A stretch of 64,000 nt of DNA, from NCBI RefSeq assembly GCF_015461835.1, contig NZ_JACOPX010000010.1, positions 1-64,000 on the forward strand, written 5' to 3'. Each line of letters begins with the position of its first letter. Position 1 is the stretch's first letter. This document shows, one piece after another, positions 57,208 through 64,000 of the stretch. The DNA comes from Pseudomonas neuropathica. Its GTDB lineage: Bacteria; Pseudomonadota; Gammaproteobacteria; Pseudomonadales; Pseudomonadaceae. The notes under the pieces are model-generated. The model was not told where the DNA came from, ran no database searches, and saw only the letters and a list, made by a program, of their open reading frames with translations. Position numbers and translations under genes: made by a program.

Positions 57208-60200
57208 AGCCGTCGTCAGATCAATCACCGAGACCGAGTTAGAATCTTTGCCGCAGATATAAGCGCGGGTACCGTCCGGGCTGACGGCGATTTCCATCGG
57301 GCCGCTCCCGGCTGGGATGCTCGTCACGACTTGATTCGTCTTCGTGTCAATTACCGACACCTTGTTGCTATATCGGATGCAGGCATAAGCGCGGGTACCG
57401 TCCGGGCTGCAGGCGATCCCGTACGGGCTACCCTCAATCGGGATGCTCGTCAAGACTTGATCCGTCGCCGTATCAATTACAGAGACCGTTGCGGTACCTG
57501 AGTTGGTGACATAAGCGCGGTTGCCGTCCGGGCTGACGGCAACCCCGAACGGATATCTCCCGACCCGGATGTTTTTCACGACTCGATCCGTCGCCGTATC
57601 AATCACCGAGACCGTACTTTTATTATACTGGCAGACATAAACACGGGTACCGTCCGGGCTCAAGGCAACCCCGTAACTACTGTCCTCGATCGGGATTCTC
57701 GTCAGAACTTGATCCGTCGCCGTATCGATAACCGAGACCGCGTTGAGATTCTTGACATAAGCGCGAGTACCGTCCGGGCTGACGACAACCTTTGTAGAAG
57801 CGCTTTCGGCCGGGATGTTCGTCAGCACTCGATCCGTTGCTGTATCAATCACCGGGACCGTTTTGCTATCTGAGACGCTGACATAAGCGCGTGTACCGTC
57901 CGGGCTTACGGCGATCCCGTTGGGGGAACTCACGATCGGGATGTTCGTCAAGACGCGATTCGTCGCCGTATCAATCACTGAGACCGTATCGCTATCTTCG
58001 TTGCAGACATAAGCGCGGGTACCGTCCGGGCTGACAGCGATCCCGATCGGCCTTTCCCCGACCGGGATACTACCGACCGGCCCCAGCCCCGTAATAGTTA
58101 CGGTTGCGTTGGCGGTTTTAATACCACTGGTGGCACTCAGACTGTAAGGGCCCGGGATGAGAGCACCTTTGATGCCGCTGACGCTGACCCTGCCGACATT
58201 GTCGGTGATGAACTCGCGCAGTCCTCTGCCGCCATCGGCGTACGTGAAGTTGGTCGGGAGAGTCAGACTGAGCTTACCCCGAGGGATGGGGTTATTACTG
58301 CTGGTGCTGAGTAGCAACTCAACGTTTTTGAGCCGGCCAGCCGGAGCGATGGCATAGGGCGCGTTGGTGAAGGTCGGTACGCCATACTGTGCGGAGACCG
58401 TATAAGTGCGTAGCGGGAAGTCCACCGCTGTATCAACATCTGACAACTTTTCAAAGTTAACCTTAAATGTAATCTTCAGAGGACTTCCATGCTTTAGTTC
58501 CCGCAACCACGCAACCTGCGCCGCCGTCACCAACCCCTCCGCTTGTTGATGCGCTTCACCTGCCCAAAACACTTTCTCTACAGCGTCACCGTTCTTGTCA
58601 ATCCCGTCGTAACACAGCCAGATATTCTGATTCAAAGCCTGCAACATCCATTTTTTTATCCGCAGTTGCGCATCCTCCTCTAATTGCGTTACATCCAGTT
58701 CGTCGCCCACCGCACCATCAATACTCGGCGTCGGCAAATTCTGGTCGCCATCTGCAATCGGCAACACAGTCAGAGATAACTCGTCCGAGTCCTGCGGCAC
58801 ACCGTTACGAATGACGGTGTATTTCACTCCAACCGTTTTACCCAAGTTGAACGCAACCAGCGAATTGGGGAGCGGCACCTCTAAATCCTGCTGTGCGGTC
58901 ACGTCTATCGGGCCTTCCGTCTTGCTGCCTTCACCCGGCGTACCTGTCCACGTCACGCTCACCTGTGTACCGATCATGTTCGGGTAAGCCCGGACAACAG
59001 CAGTCAGGGTGTCTTTGGCGGCGATGGGTTGCAGGATGTTGTTAGGTGCCTCTTTGATCTCGGGATCTTTCAGATCCAGCGCCACCCCAATCCGCAATTT
59101 CAACTCCTGCGAATACCCCAACGTTTCTCCCCCTCGCTCAATCTTGTAATCCGCCACCACCGTTCCGTCGCGGTTGGCCGTGACGTACTGTTTCGGCACG
59201 GTCACCCGTACAGGCTTGCCGGCAGTGGCGGGGATCAGGTCGATATGGTCACTGAAGCTGCCGTCGCTGGCCGAGCCTTTCCAGTTGAAGTAAAACCGGT
59301 CTTTGTCCTGGGTTTCGGTGTGGGTCAAGACCAAGGTTGCGCCGGAGGGCGGCACGTTGTCCGGATCCAGCACGTCGTTGTCGTCTGCTTCTACGACTTC
59401 CGGGCGATCAAAGGTTGGCTTCGCCACGCCGACCTGCATGATGAATGGCAGCGATTCGCGCACGCTGAGCAGCAGGTTGTCTCTGTTGGTGACGACGTAG
59501 TAGACCTTGACGCTCAAACCATCGAAACGCTGGATTTCGCTCTGGACAACGTTGCGCAAGACGGGCTCGCCATCCGCGATGTTGCCGACCGGGCGCGGGT
59601 CCTCATAGTAAACCGTGTCGCCGCCGGGCGCCTTTGCCTCCCAGATCACGTTCAGCTGATCACTGCTGTTGCGGCCGACGTACCACGGCGCACTCACCGT
59701 CGCCCACCTAGTGTCGACTGGCAACGTCCCGTCCGGAGCCTCGACGACGCTAGGCGCGGGCAGTCGGCTGATATCGCCTACGACGCTGACGCTGGCGTTT
59801 TTCGAGGGGCGGTCGGATTCACCTTCGCGGCGCCGGATAAAGCCCACCGACGCGCTGCCCTTGGCGATGGCGCGCACGGCTTCGTTGGGGATGATGAACT
59901 CGAGATGAAAGTTCACGAACTTCACCGCCATCGATAATGGGCCGACGATAATTTGCGGGCCTTGGGCAGGCGTGCCGGTCCAGGTCAGGAGCACTTCATC
60001 GCCCACGTCAAAGTCGGCATCTGGTGTGGATACGTGCACTTTGACGTCGTCGTCACCCAGTTCGTCGAGATCCACACGAGTGGTCGGCTGGCCTTTGACC
60101 AGCACCAGCGGTGGGTTCAGGCGGTCACCGTTCATATCGACCAGCACCGATTGCAGGGCCGACCACGGTGCGCGCTCGTCCGGGTAGTTGCCGCAGCGGT

Positions 60201-60879
60201 CGACCACCTGAAACGCCACGGCCACCGCGGAGCCATCGCCGGCGGCCTTGATCAGGTCGTAATCGAAAGTGATGTCGATGGGGTTTTTCAGTGGGTCCGC
60301 GGCTTGTTCCGGGGAGACCAGATGCATCACTTGCTGGCTGCCCCAGCGGGCGTGGATGCGGTCGTAGCGGGTCAGGTTGCGGTAGGGAACGATGCGCATC
60401 GTCACCACACCGTTTTGCGGAAAGTCCTGATCGACTTCGTAGTGGTCGAGGGAAAAGTTGAGGTCGGAGTGCCCGTCATCGCCGGGGATGTCATCGTATC
60501 CGCCGGGGCGGGTCAGTTTGACCAGCAGCTTCAAGCGGGGTCTGGATTCTTCGCCGGGATGGTTCTTGCCGGAAATCTTGTAGTAAACGTTGGTGGCATC
60601 ACCGTCGCGCACAAAATCCTTGGCCAGGGTGAAGATCACATCCCGATTGAGTTCGGACTCGTATTGAATGGTCTTGCTCCACACCTCCTGCGTAGCGTTG
60701 TTCCAAAACACATCGACCCGGTCTCCGATGCTCATGGAAAGCCAGGCAGGTACTGTGCCTTGCAACCCGTTTTCCACGCCACGAATGGGGATGCCGCCAT
60801 CGTAGTCCTCCGCAGGGTCGAGCGGGTTCAGGGCAGGGAAGTAGAGGGACTTCAGGGCATCCGGTGTTGGGTTGGACAT
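57205..60879 (-). CDS. Ig-like repeat protein with seven-bladed YVTN propeller
   Basis: A 1224-residue protein. Residues 1 to about 920 consist of repeated Ig-like/beta-sandwich units (units ending ITFDYDLIKAAGDGSAVAVA, GDEVLLTWTGTPAQGPQIIV, VSVTWTGTPGEGSKTEGPID). The last about 300 residues hold exactly seven YVTN blades of about 42 residues, each with VSPDGTRAYV and VSVIDTATDxVL. It has no signal peptide. The start ATG 60879 (MSNPTPDALK) is chosen because GGAG lies upstream and because the region further 5' (frame open to 60942) matches the non-coding leader of the gene at 1-186. Family members are annotated as YncE/surface-type proteins; adhesion or surface location is inference. Confidence 0.85.
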   Translation of the reverse strand: MSNPTPDALKSLYFPALNPLDPAEDYDGGIPIRGVENGLQGTVPAWLSMSIGDRVDVFWNNATQEVWSKTIQYESELNRDVIFTLAKDFVRDGDATNVYYKISGKNHPGEESRPRLKLLVKLTRPGGYDDIPGDDGHSDLNFSLDHYEVDQDFPQNGVVTMRIVPYRNLTRYDRIHARWGSQQVMHLVSPEQAADPLKNPIDITFDYDLIKAAGDGSAVAVAFQVVDRCGNYPDERAPWSALQSVLVDMNGDRLNPPLVLVKGQPTTRVDLDELGDDDVKVHVSTPDADFDVGDEVLLTWTGTPAQGPQIIVGPLSMAVKFVNFHLEFIIPNEAVRAIAKGSASVGFIRRREGESDRPSKNASVSVVGDISRLPAPSVVEAPDGTLPVDTRWATVSAPWYVGRNSSDQLNVIWEAKAPGGDTVYYEDPRPVGNIADGEPVLRNVVQSEIQRFDGLSVKVYYVVTNRDNLLLSVRESLPFIMQVGVAKPTFDRPEVVEADDNDVLDPDNVPPSGATLVLTHTETQDKDRFYFNWKGSASDGSFSDHIDLIPATAGKPVRVTVPKQYVTANRDGTVVADYKIERGGETLGYSQELKLRIGVALDLKDPEIKEAPNNILQPIAAKDTLTAVVRAYPNMIGTQVSVTWTGTPGEGSKTEGPIDVTAQQDLEVPLPNSLVAFNLGKTVGVKYTVIRNGVPQDSDELSLTVLPIADGDQNLPTPSIDGAVGDELDVTQLEEDAQLRIKKWMLQALNQNIWLCYDGIDKNGDAVEKVFWAGEAHQQAEGLVTAAQVAWLRELKHGSPLKITFKVNFEKLSDVDTAVDFPLRTYTVSAQYGVPTFTNAPYAIAPAGRLKNVELLLSTSSNNPIPRGKLSLTLPTNFTYADGGRGLREFITDNVGRVSVSGIKGALIPGPYSLSATSGIKTANATVTITGLGPVGSIPVGERPIGIAVSPDGTRAYVCNEDSDTVSVIDTATNRVLTNIPIVSSPNGIAVSPDGTRAYVSVSDSKTVPVIDTATDRVLTNIPAESASTKVVVSPDGTRAYVKNLNAVSVIDTATDQVLTRIPIEDSSYGVALSPDGTRVYVCQYNKSTVSVIDTATDRVVKNIRVGRYPFGVAVSPDGNRAYVTNSGTATVSVIDTATDQVLTSIPIEGSPYGIACSPDGTRAYACIRYSNKVSVIDTKTNQVVTSIPAGSGPMEIAVSPDGTRAYICGKDSNSVSVIDLTTA

Positions 60880-60940
60880 GGTGGTGAGCTCCGTTCGGTT
60901 AGGTAACGGAGTGATTGAAAGCGCATTGGTGGGATTGCGC

Positions 60941-60960
60941 ACCTGTCAGATCTGACAGGT
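60941..60960. promoter_or_regulatory. 20-bp perfect palindrome, second copy
   Basis: ACCTGTCAGATCTGACAGGT, identical with the 20-bp core at 350-369. The flanks GGAGTGATTGAA (60908-60919) and GACTGAAATCCGACG (60964-60978) match those of the first copy. It lies in the 5' leader 62 bp before the ATG. Confidence 0.8.
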
Positions 60961-61033
60961 AAGGACTGAAATCCGACGTGTGGCAGGTGTTTACACAGGG
61001 ATCGTTCATTGAACGAAGCGGATTTCTGAAGAT

Positions 61034-61068
61034 AAAAAAAGCTCTGCATCTTTCGATACAGAGCTTTT
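61034..61068. terminator. Bidirectional terminator
   Basis: AAAAGCTCTG (61037-61046) and CAGAGCTTTT (61059-61068) form a 10-bp stem; minus-strand T-rich bases follow. It lies 58 bp after the stop of the phosphoethanolamine transferase gene. Confidence 0.88.
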
Positions 61069-61126
61069 CAATGGATCAGACAAAGCGCTCTTCGGTTGCG
61101 TTCACCTCGGTAGATCCACCGCGGTG

Positions 61127-62875
61127 TTACTTCTGCGCAACATCCGCCGGCGCTGCGTCGGGTTTCTTCGGCTTCATCAAACTGAAGTCGATCAACGCGC
61201 GCTGCTCGGTCTGGTACGGGTCGCCGATCAGCAGTGGCCGCGCCTTGAAGCTGTCGCTGACCAGGCTCTTGCTGTGGTCGAGTTCATCGAAACTCAAACC
61301 GGCCAGGTCGGCCCAGGTGTGGATCAGGTGCGAGCTGCTGTACGGACGATCCAGGTCGCCGGCGAAGTTCCAGTCGTGGTTGGCTTTCCACTTCGGCGAC
61401 GCCCAGGCCATGAACGGGATGGTGTACATCGGCGCGGTCGGTTTGTTTTCGTTGCGGCCCAGAGTCTTGTGGCCCACTGAGTCGAACACGTCTTCACCGT
61501 GGTCCGAGAGGTACAGCAGGAAGCCGTTCGGATCGGATTTGGCGTAATCCTTGATCAGGCTCGACACCACGAAGTCGTTGTACAGCACGGCATTGTCGTA
61601 GCTGTTGTAGGTCGGGACCTGGTCGTCACGCACGCCGGCTGGTACGCCGGTGCGGTCCTGGAACTTGTCGAACGTCGGCGGATAGCGGTACTGATAGCTC
61701 ATGTGCGTGCCGAGCAAATGCACAACGATCAGCTTGCGTGGCGCGGCGTCAGCCAACGCCTTGTTGAACGGCTCGATCACATCACCATCGTACTGCGCGG
61801 CGTTCTGATTGCGGTTGTTGTTCAAGTACACCTGCTCGTCGGCCTGCTCGGAGAACGTGGTGAGCATGGTGTTGCGCTTGGTCATGGTCTGCTGGTTGGT
61901 GATCCAGAAGGTCTTGTAGCCGGCCTGTTTCATCATGCTGACCAGCGACGGCGTCGACAGGTACAGATCCGGATGCTCTTCGTCAGCGAAGGTCAGCACT
62001 TGCTGCAACGCCTCGATGGTGTACGGGCGCGGGGTGACGACGTTATCGAAGACCGCCAGTTGATCCTTGAGCTTGTCCAGTTCCGGCGTGGTGTTGCGCT
62101 GATAGCCGTAAAGACTCATGCGCTGACGGTTGGTCGACTCGCCGATGACCAGCACCAGGGTCTTCGGCTGATCGGCCGAGGCGTCCTTGAGGTTTTTCAG
62201 CGGCGGGATCTTGCTCACGTTATGCAACATGCCCTGCATGTCGGCAAGGGTATCCAGATAACGGTGATAGGCCACGGCCATCTGCCATGGCACCGCCGGT
62301 TCGATACGGGTTTCGAATTTCTCGAAGCCTTGGGCGAAGGAGCCCATGCGCAGGGTTTGCTTGACCAGTGGATAGCCGACCACTGCGATCACGATCGCCG
62401 TCGCCGCGACCAGCGCACGACCACGGGGCATGTACACCGGGCGCAGGCGAGTCCACAGGAAATACGCGAACGCGGTATGTGCAAGGAACGCCACCACCAT
62501 CCACCAGGCAAAGTACTGGGTCATGTACTCGCCGGCTTCAGAGATGTTCGACTCGAACATGATGAAGATGACGCTCTGCGAGAATTCCTGCTGATAGATG
62601 AAGAAATAGCCAAGACTGGCCATCGAGCAGGCCCACAACACCACGCCGATCACGGCAGCGAGCAGTTTGGTGCGTTTGGGGAAGAGCAGCATGGGCGCCA
62701 GCCACAGCGCGCTCATGAAGAACGCCTGACGGAATCCGCTGAAGCCGGAGGTGCCGGTCAGCTGGATCAGCAGTTGGGTGATACCCGAGAAGTACCAGAA
62801 GAATACAAACAGCCAGATAAAACCGGCCCAGTCGAAACCTGTCGCAGTCGTTTTGCTGCGTTTGAACAATGCCAT
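61127..62875 (-). CDS. Phosphoethanolamine transferase, CptA/EptA-like
   Basis: A 582-residue inner-membrane protein of the sulfatase/alkaline phosphatase superfamily that transfers phosphoethanolamine from phosphatidylethanolamine to LPS lipid A or core. The N-terminal third has five hydrophobic segments (e.g. FIWLFVFFWYFSGITQLLIQ and LAAVIGVVLWACSMASLGYF). The periplasmic domain has VLVIGESTNRQRMSLYGYQR (metal-binding Glu), TPRPYTIEALQQVLTF with the likely nucleophile Thr, LLGTHMSYQYRYPPTF and LLYLSDHGEDVFDSVGHK. That pattern is nearer to CptA (heptose) than EptA. ATG 62875 has GGAG seven bases upstream. Confidence 0.92.
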   Translation of the reverse strand: MALFKRSKTTATGFDWAGFIWLFVFFWYFSGITQLLIQLTGTSGFSGFRQAFFMSALWLAPMLLFPKRTKLLAAVIGVVLWACSMASLGYFFIYQQEFSQSVIFIMFESNISEAGEYMTQYFAWWMVVAFLAHTAFAYFLWTRLRPVYMPRGRALVAATAIVIAVVGYPLVKQTLRMGSFAQGFEKFETRIEPAVPWQMAVAYHRYLDTLADMQGMLHNVSKIPPLKNLKDASADQPKTLVLVIGESTNRQRMSLYGYQRNTTPELDKLKDQLAVFDNVVTPRPYTIEALQQVLTFADEEHPDLYLSTPSLVSMMKQAGYKTFWITNQQTMTKRNTMLTTFSEQADEQVYLNNNRNQNAAQYDGDVIEPFNKALADAAPRKLIVVHLLGTHMSYQYRYPPTFDKFQDRTGVPAGVRDDQVPTYNSYDNAVLYNDFVVSSLIKDYAKSDPNGFLLYLSDHGEDVFDSVGHKTLGRNENKPTAPMYTIPFMAWASPKWKANHDWNFAGDLDRPYSSSHLIHTWADLAGLSFDELDHSKSLVSDSFKARPLLIGDPYQTEQRALIDFSLMKPKKPDAAPADVAQK

Positions 62876-63084
62876 TCGGCGCTCCAGCTCACTCGTTACA
62901 ACCACCGCCGGAACATCCATGAAGCCGACGAACGGAGGCCGTACGCGCAGGTACGGCCAGAATGGGGCGGAGTATTACGAAGAGAATGTGAAAAGTTTGT
63001 GAGTTGCCGCTTTGCTCTATAGAGAGCCGGGCAGCGATGGATCATGTCGGGAACAGCGGCGGCCGTTCCCGAAACAGGCGGGGA

Positions 63085-63267
63085 TCAGGCGTGGGGGTGA
63101 CGCTGAACGACCGGCAAAGGTTGCGGCTGCACACCCTGGGTCAACAGGCGCAGCTGCGCCAGCTCCTGTTTCAACTGGTCGCGTTCGTCTTTCAACTGGC
63201 GCAATTCGTCGCGACGGATTGTCACGTACAGGGTTTGTGGCGGCATTGCTGTGTGTACTGTGCCCAT
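63085..63267 (-). CDS. 60-residue coiled-coil protein of unknown function
   Basis: MGTVHTAMPPQTLYVTIRRD, then ELRQLKDERDQLKQELAQLR (a four-heptad coiled coil), then LLTQGVQPQPLPVVQRHPHA (Pro/Gln-rich tail). GAGGTGAGCA precedes the ATG at 63267. No signal peptide or anchor. It resembles short, conserved Pseudomonas proteins of unknown role; a dimer is likely from the leucine pattern. Confidence 0.72.
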   Translation of the reverse strand: MGTVHTAMPPQTLYVTIRRDELRQLKDERDQLKQELAQLRLLTQGVQPQPLPVVQRHPHA

Positions 63268-63540
63268 TGCTCACCTCGCAAATGGCGTGCATCAACTGTA
63301 GGTCGTCCCCGCTTTGGGGTACTGACTTACTATCGGCGCCGATTTTGATTTCTTTTGCCTGTGAATGGAACTTTTTTATTTTTCATGGTCGGTGTGTCTT
63401 CGGCAGGATTCGGGGCGTTATCAGTCTGGATCGGGCACAATGCCCGGAAACTTCATCGCAACGCTCTGGACTAACCTCCATCAGTCGCGTTGGGCTATAA
63501 CCAATGACACACATTTATTTGTAGTAAGGAGCATCAGCAC

Positions 63541-64000
63541 ATGCAACTCGGGATTATTGGACTGGGCCGCATGGGCGGCAATATTGCGCGACGTCTGATG
63601 CTCAACGGTCATACCACCGTTGTTTACGACCGCAATACCGCTTTCATCGAGAACCTGGTCGCCGAGGGCTCCACCGGCGTCGCCGACTTGCCGGCAATGG
63701 TTGCCGGCCTGGCCAAACCGCGTGCGGTCTGGGTCATGTTGCCGGCCGGCGCGCCGACCGAAGACACCATCAACACCCTGAGCACTTTGCTCGAAGCCGG
63801 CGATACCATCATCGACGGCGGCAACACCAACTATAAGGATGATATTCGCCGGGCCAAGACTCTGGCCGAGAAAGGCCTGCACTACATCGACGTCGGCACC
63901 TCCGGCGGCGTCTGGGGCCTGGAGCGTGGCTATTGCATGATGATCGGCGGTGACGCCGAAACCGTGCAGCGCCTCGACCCGCTGTTCGCTGCTCTGGCGC
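63541..64000 (+). CDS. gnd: 6-phosphogluconate dehydrogenase (decarboxylating), partial
   Basis: The first 153 codons of a gene that runs past the right edge. [20 protein letters not shown] begins the Rossmann domain with [24 protein letters not shown] and [19 protein letters not shown] (GGNTNYKDD) and [20 protein letters not shown] identify a 6-phosphogluconate dehydrogenase that makes ribulose 5-phosphate, NAD(P)H and carbon dioxide. The type resembles the shorter YqeC/GntZ enzyme group. AAGGAG precedes the ATG by 8-9 bases. Confidence 0.93.
   Translation, partial: MQLGIIGLGRMGGNIARRLMLNGHTTVVYDRNTAFIENLVAEGSTGVADLPAMVAGLAKPRAVWVMLPAGAPTEDTINTLSTLLEAGDTIIDGGNTNYKDDIRRAKTLAEKGLHYIDVGTSGGVWGLERGYCMMIGGDAETVQRLDPLFAALA

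Noticed and set aside
57205..58080. Regularly spaced direct repeats of about 126 bp, at first like a CRISPR array
   Set aside because: The repeats are in a continuous reading frame and encode 42-residue YVTN blades; the unit is too long and the 'spacers' are themselves similar.
1..64000. tRNA, rRNA, riboswitch, prophage or insertion sequence
   Set aside because: I saw no tRNA cloverleaf with a GTTCGA-type arm, no rRNA, no transposase or integrase frame and no recognisable riboswitch. A tRNAscan/Infernal run would be needed to exclude small RNAs.

Overview
The window reads as chromosomal DNA of a fluorescent Pseudomonas (P. fluorescens group). This rests on a high-GC sequence, a clear pyoverdine-maturation acylase (PvdQ), a FhuE-type siderophore receptor, abundant Pseudomonas REP-type hairpins (GTAGGAGTGAGCCTGCTCGC and GTGGGAGCGAGC variants), and a glgA-treZ-malQ-treY-DUF2934-glgX gene order that matches the P. 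aeruginosa PA2165-PA2160 block as I remember it. I saw no rRNA, tRNA, insertion sequence, prophage or CRISPR array.

Layout. 1-186: start of a surface-type protein gene running off the left edge, with a palindromic leader (346-373) that recurs near 60.9 kb. 544-15465 (all minus strand): trehalose/alpha-glucan operon glgA > treZ > malQ > treY > DUF2934 > glgX, continuing into an acyl-CoA-dehydrogenase-like gene, a PIG-L deacetylase, a methyltransferase and a family-2 glycosyltransferase, largely joined by 4-bp ATGA overlaps, then a second PIG-L paralogue with a changed catalytic motif. 16058-21349: 2-hydroxyacid dehydrogenase, exported hydrolase, DUF411/YqaA pair, chemoreceptor. 21728-22255: a protein I do not recognise. 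22325-29358 (minus): the most interesting accessory region, a tight five-gene operon with an MFS exporter, a LuxE-like protein, a LuxC-type acyl-CoA reductase fused to a LuxE/PaaK-like adenylation domain, a third PaaK-like protein and a GNAT acyltransferase. It has no luciferase and no LuxD. It looks like a small-molecule biosynthesis and export unit using a reduced acyl (aldehyde) intermediate.

29533-35192: several very small membrane or exported proteins, a winged-helix Fur-like regulator, a repeat-rich 0.8-kb spacer, pvdQ and a convergent FecR/FpvR-type anti-sigma gene without an adjacent sigma gene. 35197-40065: a 1622-residue multidomain protein with four recurrences of one module and a C-terminal HELSH motif, probably a dermonecrotic-toxin-like protein. 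40291-44179: Ldh-family reductase, DUF883 protein, and a LysR regulator divergent from a nitrilase. 44316-50207: GNAT, LEA14-type lipoprotein, NCS2 xanthine/uracil permease, then a LysR gene divergent from a polyamine-binding protein and agmatinase. 50335-54433: WYL regulator, NTF2-like protein, ZapE-like ATPase, DinB-like protein, GNAT, repeat cluster and a small exported protein.

54620-64000: FhuE-like TonB receptor; a 1224-residue protein with Ig-like modules followed by exactly seven YVTN propeller blades, with an eighth blade visible downstream of the stop codon; a phosphoethanolamine transferase; a 60-residue coiled-coil protein; and the start of a 6-phosphogluconate dehydrogenase gene cut by the right edge. 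Start sites were chosen from visible Shine-Dalgarno spacing and family length. All functional names come from sequence motifs and family memory, not from a database search.
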